A stretch of DNA of 64,000 bases from Ralstonia insidiosa (GTDB lineage Bacteria; Pseudomonadota; Gammaproteobacteria; Burkholderiales; Burkholderiaceae). The first letter of the stretch is position 1. The number at the start of each line of letters is the position of its first letter. Below are positions 8,714 to 17,613 of the stretch, in pieces. The notes below the pieces were generated by a model, which saw only the letters and a program-made list of their open reading frames with translations, had not been told where the DNA came from and did not search any database. The stretch is taken from contig NZ_VZPV01000001.1 of the NCBI RefSeq assembly GCF_008801405.1, positions 868,001 through 932,000 of the forward strand, read 5' to 3'. Made by a program: the position numbers and the translations under genes.

Positions 8714-8750
8714 GCCGCAGACGGGACACCGCTGCGGCGTTTTCGTTTTT
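8714..8750 (+). terminator. Intrinsic terminator after ctaE
   Basis: A GCCGCAG stem (8714-8720) pairs with CTGCGGC (8732-8738) across an 11-base loop and is followed by GTTTTCGTTTTT. It ends the ctaC-ctaE transcript just before the convergent DUF2909 gene. Confidence 0.75.
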
Positions 8751-8764
8751 CTGGCGTGGGTGAA

Positions 8765-8974
8765 TTACTGGCCGAACTGGATGCCGGTGCTGTGGATCCA
8801 GCCCAACCGGTTCGCAACCAGGATGAAGATGAACAGCGCAATCGAGAACCCGACGCGGAACATCAGCGAGCGGACGGTGCGGTTGCTGTTGCCCTTGTCG
8901 CGCATCAGGAAGAACAGCGCGGAGGCAAGGCTGCCGAGGATCAGCAGGAACGCGATGGCAACGACGATGCGCAT
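8765..8974 (-). CDS. DUF2909 twin-transmembrane small protein
   Basis: A 69-residue protein with two membrane helices (about residues 3-24 and 43-62) joined by a short basic loop (MRDKGNSNRTVRS). This matches the twin-transmembrane DUF2909 family. It is encoded antisense to all surrounding cox genes, convergent with ctaE and divergent from the SURF1 gene 55 bases away. The family is repeatedly found near heme-copper oxidase genes, but its function is unknown. Confidence 0.8.
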   Translation of the reverse strand: MRIVVAIAFLLILGSLASALFFLMRDKGNSNRTVRSLMFRVGFSIALFIFILVANRLGWIHSTGIQFGQ

Positions 8975-9020
8975 GGAAGGTTGAGAACTTGGAAATGGTT
9001 GCCGTGCATTATCTCACCGG

Positions 9021-9812
9021 GTGGACACGATGACCGCGCGCGTGCCACTGCGCCAGTGGTTTGCGCCAGTGCCGATGCTGGCGGGCGTGCTGCTGATTGT
9101 GCTCACGTGCGCGCTCGGGCGGTGGCAGTTGTCGCGTGCGCATGAGCGTATCGACAAGCAGGCGCGCATCGAGGCGCTGCAGAACGCGCCCGTGCAGCGC
9201 ATCACTGCGCAACCGGTCGCGGCCGATGCGGTGCTGTACCGGCCGGTGCTGTTGCGCGGCACGTTTGACATGGCGCATACGGTGCTGCTCGATAACCGCC
9301 CGCACATGACCAACGGCGTGTCGCGCGCCGGGTTCGAGGTGCTGATCCCGTTCGTGCTGGAAGGGGCGGGTGGGCCGGAGGGGCGCAGTGCGGTGTTGGT
9401 CAACCGTGGCTGGCTGCCGCGTGATCCGGCGGACCGCACGCGCATCGCGCCGTACACCACGCCAGCCGGTGAAGTGCAGGTCGAAGGGATTGCGGTGCCA
9501 CATGCCAGCCGCGTCTTCAGCCTGGGGCAGAAAGATGGCGCAGATGAAGTCGGCCAGCGACTTAGGCAGAATATCGACCTCGACGCTTTTTCGCGCGAAA
9601 TCGGATTACCCCTGCAACCCTTTGTGGTGGAGCAGCAATCCGACGCGCAAGACGGTCTGGCGCGCGATTGGCCGCGCGCAGACTTGGGTGCCGACCGCAA
9701 TTATGGTTACGCGTTCCAGTGGTTCGCGATGGCGGCGGCGGTGCTGACCTTGATGGTTGTCTACAGCGTGCGACGCTATCGTCGCTTGGCGGGCCCTTCT
9801 GAGCCCGTCTGA
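9021..9812 (+). CDS. SURF1 family cytochrome oxidase biogenesis protein
   Basis: A SURF1 homolog thought to assist heme a insertion into subunit I. Two membrane helices bracket a periplasmic domain (about residues 17-37 and 232-251). The family signatures GRWQLSRAHER, VLLDNRPHMTNGVSRAGFEV and VNRGWLPRD are visible. The frame can start at GTG 9021 or ATG 9030 (MTARVPLRQW). The GGGTGG at 9019-9024 would serve as ribosome site for the ATG, so 9030 may be the true start. With the GTG it is 263 residues. Confidence 0.9.
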   Translation: MDTMTARVPLRQWFAPVPMLAGVLLIVLTCALGRWQLSRAHERIDKQARIEALQNAPVQRITAQPVAADAVLYRPVLLRGTFDMAHTVLLDNRPHMTNGVSRAGFEVLIPFVLEGAGGPEGRSAVLVNRGWLPRDPADRTRIAPYTTPAGEVQVEGIAVPHASRVFSLGQKDGADEVGQRLRQNIDLDAFSREIGLPLQPFVVEQQSDAQDGLARDWPRADLGADRNYGYAFQWFAMAAAVLTLMVVYSVRRYRRLAGPSEPV

Positions 9813-9864
9813 ATACGAACACGTGTTGCGGCTTAGTGCCGCAGCTGAATGCATTAGGAATCAC

Positions 9865-10533
9865 ATGGTGAACCAGGAATCTGCACCGGGCACGCCCGGC
9901 ACACGCGCCGCGCCCGCCGCTTTGTCCACGGATGCGCGCATCGATGCGCGCACGCGCCGGGGCCGCCTGATGATGCTGTTCCTGCTGCTGGTGTGCGCAT
10001 CGCCGGTGATTGCGTCGTACCTCGCGTACTACGTCTTCACGCCGGCCGGCGGCAAGGCCGCGTATGGCGCGCTGGTCGAGCCGCAGCGCCCGATCCCGAC
10101 CGGCCTGATGGTGCAGGACGAGCACGGCGCAGAAGTGCCGCTCGCCAGCCTCAAGGGCAAGTGGTTGATGGTCTCGGTGGACAACAGCGCCTGCGACGAC
10201 AACTGCGCGCGCAAGCTCTTCACCATGCGCCAACTGCGCATCGGCCAGGGCCCGGACCGCGACCGCATCATCCCCGTATGGCTGGTCACGGATCGCGGCG
10301 CGATCGACCCACGCCTGATGAAGGCCTACAACGATGACTACGCCGCCGCTCGCTTCCTGCGCGCACCGGAGCTGCCCAGGGACTGGCTAACCGACGGCAA
10401 GACGCCGGTAACCGACCACATCTTCCTGATTGACCCGCTCGGCAACCTGATGATGGTGTTCCCGAAAGACCCGGACCCGAAGAAAGTGCGCGGCGACCTG
10501 ACGCGGCTGCTCAAGTATTCGCGCATCGGATAA
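9865..10533 (+). CDS. SCO1/SenC-like thioredoxin-fold membrane protein of the cox cluster
   Basis: A 222-residue protein with one N-terminal membrane helix (about residues 34-58) and a thioredoxin-like periplasmic domain. The SCO-type CxxxC is present as CDDNC (C110, C114). The partner histidine region is replaced by TDHIFLIDPLGNLMM, resembling the TDHTxxxxLxDP segment of SCO proteins. It is more divergent than the SCO lipoprotein at 12643. It may handle copper or thiols for CuA assembly, by family resemblance. The ATG at 9865 is chosen because the upstream part of the frame overlaps SURF1. Its stop is 3 bases before ctaA. Confidence 0.75.
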   Translation: MVNQESAPGTPGTRAAPAALSTDARIDARTRRGRLMMLFLLLVCASPVIASYLAYYVFTPAGGKAAYGALVEPQRPIPTGLMVQDEHGAEVPLASLKGKWLMVSVDNSACDDNCARKLFTMRQLRIGQGPDRDRIIPVWLVTDRGAIDPRLMKAYNDDYAAARFLRAPELPRDWLTDGKTPVTDHIFLIDPLGNLMMVFPKDPDPKKVRGDLTRLLKYSRIG

Positions 10534-10536
10534 GTC

Positions 10537-11628
10537 ATGCTGCTGCAACTTGCTTCCATCGGCATCCTGATCGCGCTGATTCCGTTGTGCTACGTGCTGG
10601 TCAAGGGCGACCGCAACAAGTACCGCAAGCTGGTGTGGATCACGGCGTTCCTGACGCTGGACCTCATCATGTTCGGCAGCTTCACGCGCCTGACCGATTC
10701 GGGCCTGGGCTGCCCGGACTGGCCCGGCTGCTACGGCACGTCCAACCCCTTCCACGCGCGGGACGACATTCACGCCGCGCAAACCGCCATGCCGAGTGGC
10801 CCGGTCACGTGGATGAAGGCGTGGATTGAGATGACGCACCGCTACTTTGCGATGGCGGTGGGCGTGTTGATCATCACGCTCGTGGTGGTGGCGTGGTTCA
10901 AGCGGAAGGAACTCAAGCAATCGCCGTGGTACGCCACGGCCGTGCTGGCGCTGGTGTGCGTGCAGGGCGCGTTTGGCGCGTGGACGGTCACGCTCAAGCT
11001 TCAGCCATCGATTGTGGTGACGCACCTGCTGCTCGGCATGTCGCTGCTGGCGGCATTGATCTGGCTCGGCTGCAAGAACGATACGCCGCGCTTTGTCGAT
11101 GGTCGTGGCGCATCGCTGCGTGTGCCGGCGGCGATCGGGCTGGCGTTGCTCGTCGTGCAGATCGCACTGGGCGGCTGGGTCAGCACCAACTACGCCGTGC
11201 TCGCCTGCACCGACTTCCCGCTATGCAACGGCCAGTGGGTGCCGGCGATGGACTTTACGCACGGCTTCACCTTCTGGCGCCAACTCGGCAAGACCGCCAG
11301 CGGTGACTTCATCTCACATGACGCGCTGGTTGCCATCCACTGGACGCACCGCGTCTTTGCAGTGCTCGTGCTGAGCTACCTGGCTTGGCTGGGCGTGCGC
11401 GCACGTCGCGTGGCTGGCATCGGCCGCGTGGCGACTGTCCTACTCATCGTGCTGGCCGTGCAGCTGGCGACTGGCTTGTCGAATATCGTGCTCGGCTGGC
11501 CGTTGCTGGCCGCCGTGGCGCACAACGGTGGCGCGGCGGTGCTGCTGTTGCTGATGGTGCGTCTGCATTACCTGATCGGCTTGGCGCAAGAGCGCGCGCC
11601 GATCCCTGCGGCCGTGGCCGCCGTTTGA
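10537..11628 (+). CDS. ctaA: Heme A synthase (CtaA/COX15)
   Basis: Oxidises the C8 methyl group of heme O to give heme A in the inner membrane. It has 363 residues with about eight helices. It contains the conserved extracytoplasmic segment FTRLTDSGLGCPDWPGCYG with the paired cysteines, and heme-ligand histidines in EMTHRYFAMAVG and IHWTHRVFAVLV. It begins 3 bases after the SCO-like gene and is followed within 10 bases by ctaB, so the heme O and heme A enzymes are co-translated. Confidence 0.95.
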   Translation: MLLQLASIGILIALIPLCYVLVKGDRNKYRKLVWITAFLTLDLIMFGSFTRLTDSGLGCPDWPGCYGTSNPFHARDDIHAAQTAMPSGPVTWMKAWIEMTHRYFAMAVGVLIITLVVVAWFKRKELKQSPWYATAVLALVCVQGAFGAWTVTLKLQPSIVVTHLLLGMSLLAALIWLGCKNDTPRFVDGRGASLRVPAAIGLALLVVQIALGGWVSTNYAVLACTDFPLCNGQWVPAMDFTHGFTFWRQLGKTASGDFISHDALVAIHWTHRVFAVLVLSYLAWLGVRARRVAGIGRVATVLLIVLAVQLATGLSNIVLGWPLLAAVAHNGGAAVLLLLMVRLHYLIGLAQERAPIPAAVAAV

Positions 11629-11638
11629 TTGATTGTTT

Positions 11639-12580
11639 ATGAATACTGTGGCAACCCCAACAACTTCCACTCAACTCCCCGGCTGGCGACACACTGCATC
11701 GCAGTATGCGGCGCTGACCAAGCCGCGCGTCACGCAGCTCGCCGTGTTCTGCGCCGTGATCGGCATGTTCCTGGCCACGCCGGGCATGGTGCCGTGGTCG
11801 GTGCTGATTGGCGGCGCGGTCGGCATCTGGCTGTTTGCCGGTGCGGCCTTTGCCATCAACTGCCTGGTCGAACGCAAGATCGACGCAATGATGCGCCGCA
11901 CGGCGTGGCGCCCCTCTGCCAGCGGTGAGCTGGGCACGCGGCAGATCCTGCTGTTCTCATTGGTGCTGGGCGGCGCGGGCATGTGGACGCTGCACGTGTT
12001 CGCCAACGACCTGACGATGTGGCTGACTTTCGCCACCTTCATCGGCTACGCCATCATCTACACGCTGCTGCTCAAGCCGGCCACGCCGCAGAACATCGTG
12101 ATCGGCGGTCTGTCGGGCGCGATGCCGCCGGCGCTGGGCTGGGCAGCTGTCGCCAACAGCGTGCCGGCCGAGGCGTGGATCCTGGTACTGATCATCTTCA
12201 CCTGGACGCCCCCGCATTTCTGGGCGCTCGCGCTGTACCGCCGTGCCGACTACGCCAAGTCAGGCCTCCCGATGCTGCCGATCACCCACGGCGAGAAATA
12301 CACGCTGCTGCACATCCTGCTGTACACGCTCATCATGATTGCCGCGACCATCCTGCCGTTCGTGCACGGCATGAGCGGCTATATCTACCTGGCGACGGCG
12401 CTGGTGCTGGGCGGCGGCTTCTTCGCCTATGCGTGGCGCATGTACCGCAACTATTCCGACGCGCTGGCGCAGAAGACCTTCCGCTACTCGATCATCTATC
12501 TGTCGATCCTGTTTGCGGCGCTGCTGGTGGATCACTACTTCAAGTTCGGGCCTACGTTCACCCAAGGCGCGGCGCTGTGA
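11639..12580 (+). CDS. ctaB: Protoheme IX farnesyltransferase (heme O synthase)
   Basis: Transfers a farnesyl group from farnesyl diphosphate to heme B, making heme O for CtaA. It is a 313-residue UbiA-family membrane protein with about nine helices. The prenyl-diphosphate site reads NCLVERKIDAMMRRTAWRP, with Glu where many homologs have the first Asp. The second motif includes YTLLLKPATPQNIVIGG. A TTG two codons upstream (11633) is a possible alternative start, but the ATG at 11639 is preferred. Co-transcribed with ctaA. Confidence 0.95.
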   Translation: MNTVATPTTSTQLPGWRHTASQYAALTKPRVTQLAVFCAVIGMFLATPGMVPWSVLIGGAVGIWLFAGAAFAINCLVERKIDAMMRRTAWRPSASGELGTRQILLFSLVLGGAGMWTLHVFANDLTMWLTFATFIGYAIIYTLLLKPATPQNIVIGGLSGAMPPALGWAAVANSVPAEAWILVLIIFTWTPPHFWALALYRRADYAKSGLPMLPITHGEKYTLLHILLYTLIMIAATILPFVHGMSGYIYLATALVLGGGFFAYAWRMYRNYSDALAQKTFRYSIIYLSILFAALLVDHYFKFGPTFTQGAAL

Positions 12581-12642
12581 CGCACGGGGCTGCCGGCGAG
12601 CGCGTGCAGTTGGCGCTACGCTAGCAGCCTCTCCCCAAGACA

Positions 12643-13254
12643 ATGACCATGCTCTCTTTCCGACACTTTCGCGCCGTTCTGTTTGCCGCATTGGCCGCCA
12701 CCGTGCTGGCGCTGACGGCTTGCAGCGACAAGCCTGCCTTCAAGAACCTCGACATCACCGGTGCGAAGAGCTTCGGCAAGGATTTCTCGCTGACCGACCA
12801 CACCGGCAAGCGCCGCACGCTGGCGGACTTTCGCGGCAAGGTCGTCGTGATGTTCTTCGGCTACACGCATTGCCCGGATGTTTGCCCGACCACGCTGGCT
12901 GAACTGCGCGCCGTAATGGACACCCTCGGCAAGGATGCCGATCGCGTGCAGGTGCTGTTCGTCACTGTCGACCCCGAGCGCGATACGCAAGACCTGTTGG
13001 CCAAGTACGTGCCGGCGTTCGACCCGCGCTTCATCGGCCTGCGCCCGGCCGACGAGGCGGAGCTGAAGAAGGTCGCGTCCGACTTCAAGGTGTTCTACAG
13101 CAAGGTGCCGGGCAGCAAGCCCGACAACTACACGATGGATCACACTGCAGGTAGCTACATGTTCGACACGAAGGGCAATCTGCGTCTGTTCATCAAGCAT
13201 GGTCAGGGTCCTGAGCCGATCGCGCATGACGTCAAACTGCTGCTGAACGAGTGA
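12643..13254 (+). CDS. SCO1/SenC family copper-binding lipoprotein
   Basis: Delivers copper to the CuA site of subunit II or reduces its cysteines. It is 203 residues with a lipoprotein signal (lipobox LTAC, about residue 27). The SCO signature GYTHCPDVCPTTLAEL gives C77 and C81. The third ligand, H167, lies in MDHTAGSYMFD. An ATG two codons in (12649) is an alternative start. It is the last gene of the cox cluster and is followed by a bidirectional terminator shared with rpoH. Confidence 0.95.
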   Translation: MTMLSFRHFRAVLFAALAATVLALTACSDKPAFKNLDITGAKSFGKDFSLTDHTGKRRTLADFRGKVVVMFFGYTHCPDVCPTTLAELRAVMDTLGKDADRVQVLFVTVDPERDTQDLLAKYVPAFDPRFIGLRPADEAELKKVASDFKVFYSKVPGSKPDNYTMDHTAGSYMFDTKGNLRLFIKHGQGPEPIAHDVKLLLNE

Positions 13255-13274
13255 TCGCGTAACTCGCGCCCAAA

Positions 13275-13306
13275 AGAAAAGCCCGCCAATTTTGGCGGGC
13301 TTTTCT
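13275..13306. terminator. Bidirectional intrinsic terminator between sco and rpoH
   Basis: A perfect hairpin of GCCCGCC (13281-13287) and GGCGGGC (13294-13300) is flanked by AGAAAA and TTTTCT. It gives U-tracts in both directions between the convergent sco and rpoH genes. Confidence 0.85.
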
Positions 13307-13322
13307 TTGTGAGAAGCGCAGC

Positions 13323-14246
13323 TTAGGCAAACGCCTGCAGCGCACCCTTCATCTTCTTCATCGCGGCCGATTCGATCTGGCGGATGCGCTCGGCCGAGAC
13401 GCCGAACTCGTCAGCCAGCTCGTGCAGCGTGGCGCCGCCCGATCCGTCGTCGTTCACGTTCAGCCAGCGGGCTTCGATGATGCGGCGGCTGCGGTCGTCC
13501 AGCTTGGCCAGCGCCGTTTCGATGCCTTCGCTTTGCATGCGATCCTGGCTGCGCGACTCGATCACCCGGGTCGGCTCGTTGTGCGTGTCCGCCAGGTAGG
13601 CGATCGGGGCGAAGGATTCCTCGCCGTCGTCCATCTGGCCTTCCAGCGCAATGTCGCCACCCGAGAGGCGCGTTTCCATCTCGCGCACTTCGGCGCCCTT
13701 GACGTTGAGTTCGGCCGCTACAGCGCTGATCTCGTCCGGCGAGAAGGTCGCCTGCGCATCCTGCTTATGGCTGCGCAGATTGAAGAACAGCTTGCGCTGG
13801 GCCTTGGTGGTCGCCACCTTGACCATGCGCCAGTTCTTCAGGATGTACTCGTGCATCTCGGCCTTGATCCAGTGCATCGCGTACGAGACGAGACGCACAC
13901 CCTGATCCGGGTCGAAGCGCTTGACGGCCTTCATCAGGCCGATGTTGCCTTCCTGGATCAGGTCGGCATGCGGCAGGCCGTAGCCGAGGTACTGGCGGGC
14001 GATGGACACCACGAGGCGCAGGTGCGAGAGCACCAGACGGCGCGCCGAATCGAGATCGTCGTTGTCGCGGTACTCGCGGGCCAGACGTTGTTCTTCTTCG
14101 GCCGACAGCATCGGCACCCGGTTGACGCTCTGGATGTAGGCGTCAATGTTGCCGAGGTTGCCGGGGAAGGCCAGTGCCCACGCGTTGCCCGAAGACTGCT
14201 GCGCGGCGATGGGGGAGACGGTATTCACGGGAATGACTGCGTTCAC
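13323..14246 (-). CDS. rpoH: RNA polymerase sigma factor RpoH (sigma-32)
   Basis: The heat-shock sigma factor, 307 residues. Region 2 contains LSHLRLVVSIARQYLGYG and DLIQEGNIGLMKAVKRFDP. The RpoH box QRKLFFNLR, used for regulated proteolysis, is present. The C-terminal helix-turn-helix LHELADEFGVSAERIRQIE recognises the -35 element. The start codon is GTG at 14246 with AGGAG 7 bases upstream. A perfect CIRCE operator at 14290-14316 sits in the upstream region, so HrcA repression is predicted. It is transcribed toward sco. Confidence 0.97.
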   Translation of the reverse strand: MNAVIPVNTVSPIAAQQSSGNAWALAFPGNLGNIDAYIQSVNRVPMLSAEEEQRLAREYRDNDDLDSARRLVLSHLRLVVSIARQYLGYGLPHADLIQEGNIGLMKAVKRFDPDQGVRLVSYAMHWIKAEMHEYILKNWRMVKVATTKAQRKLFFNLRSHKQDAQATFSPDEISAVAAELNVKGAEVREMETRLSGGDIALEGQMDDGEESFAPIAYLADTHNEPTRVIESRSQDRMQSEGIETALAKLDDRSRRIIEARWLNVNDDGSGGATLHELADEFGVSAERIRQIESAAMKKMKGALQAFA

Positions 14247-14289
14247 TCAGGACTCCTGTCGAAATCCAGTGGAAGTTTGGAAAAGCATC

Positions 14290-14316
14290 TTAGCACTCCA
14301 ACCGGAAGAGTGCTAA
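14290..14316 (-). promoter_or_regulatory. CIRCE operator (HrcA binding site) upstream of rpoH
   Basis: A perfect match to the CIRCE consensus: TTAGCACTC (14290-14298), nine bases, GAGTGCTAA (14308-14316). It begins 44 bases before the rpoH GTG. On the minus strand a possible promoter (TTTACG, 17 bases, CAAAAT) ends just before it, which would place the operator at the start of the transcript as is usual. HrcA binding is established for this sequence in general. Its effect here is inferred. Confidence 0.93.
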
Positions 14317-14445
14317 TAGGACATTTTGTGCTAGCTGATAGTTCCCGTAAATCAGATGATTGACCTCAATAGGGTGATAATTGCGCCGCAGCAAAAGTGG
14401 CCGCGCACCCAGTCATAGACCACCATTGGCAGCGTCAGTTCTCGG

Positions 14446-17370
14446 TTATGCCGCCGTGTTGCGCCCGCGTGACTTGGCCCAATAAAGTGCACGGTCCGCT
14501 TCACGCAAAACCACGTCGGGATCACTGATATCCGGTGCTGGGCACGCCACCCCGATGCTCGCCGTCACATGCAGCGACGCACCGCCGCGCAGGAGGATCG
14601 GCGGGCGAACCGCGCTCACCACCTTGTGTGCGGTGTGCAGCGCATCATCCGGGGCGTCGATCGGGTCCAGGAGGATGACGAATTCGTCACCTGCGAGACG
14701 GGCGACGGTGTCCGTGCGGCGGACGGCCTGCTGCAGGCGGCGGGCGACTTCCACCAGCACCGCATCCCCCGCGGCGTGGCCGTAGGTGTCGTTGATGTGC
14801 TTGAAGTGATCCACGTCCAGGTACAGCACGCCCATGGGAGCAGGCTGGCGCTGGCGGCGCTCCAGCGCGGTGCGCAGGCGCTCGTAGAGTTCGTAGCGAT
14901 TGGCCAGGCCGGTGAGCGCATCGAAGCGGGCCATGCGCGAGAGCTCCATTTCGCTGCGCTTGGCCTCGGTCACGTCCTGCACGAAGGCGTAGAAGCCGCA
15001 GCGCTCGGCGCTGCAATCGCAATCCGCCGCATCCGGAACGAGCTGGCCACGCAGATAGCGCGTGCGGTGGCGCGGGCTGCCGGCGTGCGGCTTCTCATAC
15101 CACGGCGCGTTGATCTCGAACTCGACCGTCTCGCCCCGCACCGCGCGGGTCAGATACGGCGCCAGCAGCGCATAGGTGCCCGGCGTGAAGACGTCCTGCG
15201 CCGGCTGGCCGCAGACCTCCTCGGGCGTGCGCTGCAGCCAGCGTGCGTGGGTGACGTTGCAGAAGGTGAAGATGCCATCAGCGTTGATGTGCGAGACCAG
15301 CAGCGGGGCGTTGTCGAGCACCAGTGTGAGCGCGCGTTCGCTGCGGGCGAGGGCGATTTCGGCTGTGGTGCGCGCGGTCAGATCCTGCAGCACCGAGAAG
15401 TAGCCACGTAGCGTGCCGCGGTCGTCGTAGTCGGGGTAGTAATGGCCGCTCAGGTAGCGCGGCTTGCCGGTGCGCAGCGAGGTGATGTCGAACTGCACCG
15501 GATAGCCAGCCAGCACCTCGGTCATGTAGGGCAGCAGCGTGCGGTAGTCCTCGGGCGTGTAGATCTCGCTGACGTGGCGGTCGATCATCTCGTCCTGCGT
15601 GCGGCCAAACGCCTCCAGCAGTGTACGGCTGGCAAAGCGGACGACGCCGTCGGGATCGACATAGCTGAGCTGCGCGGGCACGTTGTCGGCCACCAGGCGC
15701 AGTTGCTCGCGGCTGGCGCGCAGAGCGTCGCGCCGGCGCTCCAGGCTCTCGTTGGCGATGCGCAGGGCCCGCTCCGACGCCGCTAGCCGGTTGGCAAACG
15801 GCCGCACCGTCAGCCGGATGGCCGCCACGCTGCCGATGATCCCGCACAGCATGAGCGCCGCCAGCCGCTCGAACTGGGCGCGCATGGGCGCATAAAGCTC
15901 GGCGCTGGAAATCTTGCTGATCAACGCCAGGCCCGTGTAGCCGATGGGCATATAGCTGAGCGAGGTCGGCACGCCATGAATGTCGCGCCATTGGCCGTAG
16001 CCCGACCGGCCCGCCAGCGCCAGGCGCAAGGGCAGCGTCCGCTGTTCGATGGTCTGTCTCGGCAACTCGAAGATGTGCGCATCGAAGCGCTGCGGAAACG
16101 ACATCGCACGGCCGGCCGCATCGAGCCCCGACATGGCCAGCGTTTCGGTTGCGCCTGCATCGGGCAGGGTGGTGTAGCGGGCCGTCATATGGGCCAGCGG
16201 CTGCTCAGCAACCAGCCAGCCGACCTGTACGCCGTCCACCAGGACCGGCGTTTCGGTGCGCATGGCAAAGCCGTGGTTCCACTGCAGCGTGACGCGCTCG
16301 GGCGCCAGGCCAGCGTGCAGTGCAATCGCCAGTTGCGGGTGCGACACCTCGGTGCCAAGGCTGATGACGCCCTCGCCGGCCAGCGTGCGCAGTTGCAGGT
16401 ATGAGTAGCCCTGCTCGCGATAGGCCGCCAGCGCACGCTCGCCGTGCAGACGGGCCGCGTTGTCGGTGGGATGGCGCAGCGCCTCCTGGATGGGTGTGGC
16501 GGTAGCTACCAGCCGCGGGCTCTCCGCGTGCATCGCCAGCACCTGGTCAAACTCTTCGGCATAGCTCGACAGCGCGCGCGTTCGCGTATTGCCGAATGCC
16601 ACGCTGGCGCTATCGACCTGGATGATGAAGGCCGTGACGGTAGCGCCCAGGCCCGCCAGCACCACGCAGCCGCCGCTGATCCAGACGAGGGTGTCCTCTG
16701 GCGACAGCCGGATGTGGAACAGGCGCGGATACCGGGCTAGTGCCGCGCACAGCACGCCCGCCACCACGAGCAGCGTGCAGCCGGCCGCCACGTCGGAGGC
16801 GCGCCAATGCAGCCAGGCCGGGTACAGATACTCCAGTGCCATCGCGCGGCCAAGCAGGTCTCCAACGCAGAGCAGGACCGACACGCCTAGCAACGCGAAC
16901 AGCCACTGCGCGCGATGCGCCTGCCGTGCGGTCGGGACAAGACACAGCGCGCCCGCGCCCGTGGCCAGCGCCAGGGCGTGGCTCGGGTGCATACCGCCGA
17001 TCCAGCCCGTCAGCCAGTCGCGCTCCAGCCAGACGTGCACGTCAGGAAAATCGAACGCCACGGGCCAGCCGCTCACCACCTCCACCAGGCGCAGCGTGCA
17101 CAGCACGGCCACCGCACCACCGGCCAGGCACGCAGCCCGATCCGCCCAGCGCGCACTGGGCCGCAGCGCGCCGACCACCAGCGCGGCGAGGCCTGCACCC
17201 AGCAGCACAAGGTTCAGCCCCGTTGCAAAGACGATCACCAAGTGGTCGCTGCCGATCTTCACGCCGCGCGGCCAATGCAGCAGCCAGCTGACCATGACGG
17301 TCAGCCCAATCAGCGCGAGAACAGCGCCGATGCCGCCAGCTATGGCGACAAGCAGGCGGCGAGAAACCAT
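14446..17370 (-). CDS. Membrane-bound PAS-PAS-GGDEF diguanylate cyclase
   Basis: A 974-residue signalling protein. The first 255 residues hold about seven membrane helices. A periplasmic sensory region (about 256-495) of unassigned type follows, then another helix (about 500-520) and a short coiled linker (SERALRIANESLERRRDAL). Two PAS domains (about 550-680 and 680-810) and a GGDEF domain (about 820-974) complete it. The active site reads AGDEF, with an RxxD inhibitory site (RRTD) five residues before it, so feedback inhibition by cyclic di-GMP is plausible. ALTGLANRYELYERL marks the GGDEF start. No EAL domain is present. It stands alone in its transcript upstream of rpoH, with a 199-base gap. 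Confidence 0.9.
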   Translation of the reverse strand: MVSRRLLVAIAGGIGAVLALIGLTVMVSWLLHWPRGVKIGSDHLVIVFATGLNLVLLGAGLAALVVGALRPSARWADRAACLAGGAVAVLCTLRLVEVVSGWPVAFDFPDVHVWLERDWLTGWIGGMHPSHALALATGAGALCLVPTARQAHRAQWLFALLGVSVLLCVGDLLGRAMALEYLYPAWLHWRASDVAAGCTLLVVAGVLCAALARYPRLFHIRLSPEDTLVWISGGCVVLAGLGATVTAFIIQVDSASVAFGNTRTRALSSYAEEFDQVLAMHAESPRLVATATPIQEALRHPTDNAARLHGERALAAYREQGYSYLQLRTLAGEGVISLGTEVSHPQLAIALHAGLAPERVTLQWNHGFAMRTETPVLVDGVQVGWLVAEQPLAHMTARYTTLPDAGATETLAMSGLDAAGRAMSFPQRFDAHIFELPRQTIEQRTLPLRLALAGRSGYGQWRDIHGVPTSLSYMPIGYTGLALISKISSAELYAPMRAQFERLAALMLCGIIGSVAAIRLTVRPFANRLAASERALRIANESLERRRDALRASREQLRLVADNVPAQLSYVDPDGVVRFASRTLLEAFGRTQDEMIDRHVSEIYTPEDYRTLLPYMTEVLAGYPVQFDITSLRTGKPRYLSGHYYPDYDDRGTLRGYFSVLQDLTARTTAEIALARSERALTLVLDNAPLLVSHINADGIFTFCNVTHARWLQRTPEEVCGQPAQDVFTPGTYALLAPYLTRAVRGETVEFEINAPWYEKPHAGSPRHRTRYLRGQLVPDAADCDCSAERCGFYAFVQDVTEAKRSEMELSRMARFDALTGLANRYELYERLRTALERRQRQPAPMGVLYLDVDHFKHINDTYGHAAGDAVLVEVARRLQQAVRRTDTVARLAGDEFVILLDPIDAPDDALHTAHKVVSAVRPPILLRGGASLHVTASIGVACPAPDISDPDVVLREADRALYWAKSRGRNTAA

Positions 17371-17613
17371 GCGGTCGATCTGTCAGTGGGGCCCGAAGTG
17401 GGGCAGGTTCGGACGAACGTGCCCCAACCGGGAAATCGGCGCAAACGCGCGCTGCTTGAGCGTTTGTAGGGGCAAATTGCCCCACCCCCGACGACATGGG
17501 GGAGTCGCTCACCAGAAATGCGATGTGTACCGCACCCCGTGTGACGTCATGTAACTTCGCTACACTCCCCGGGTATCGTCACACCCGCCGTCGAACCGCA
17601 CCCAGGAGCCGTC

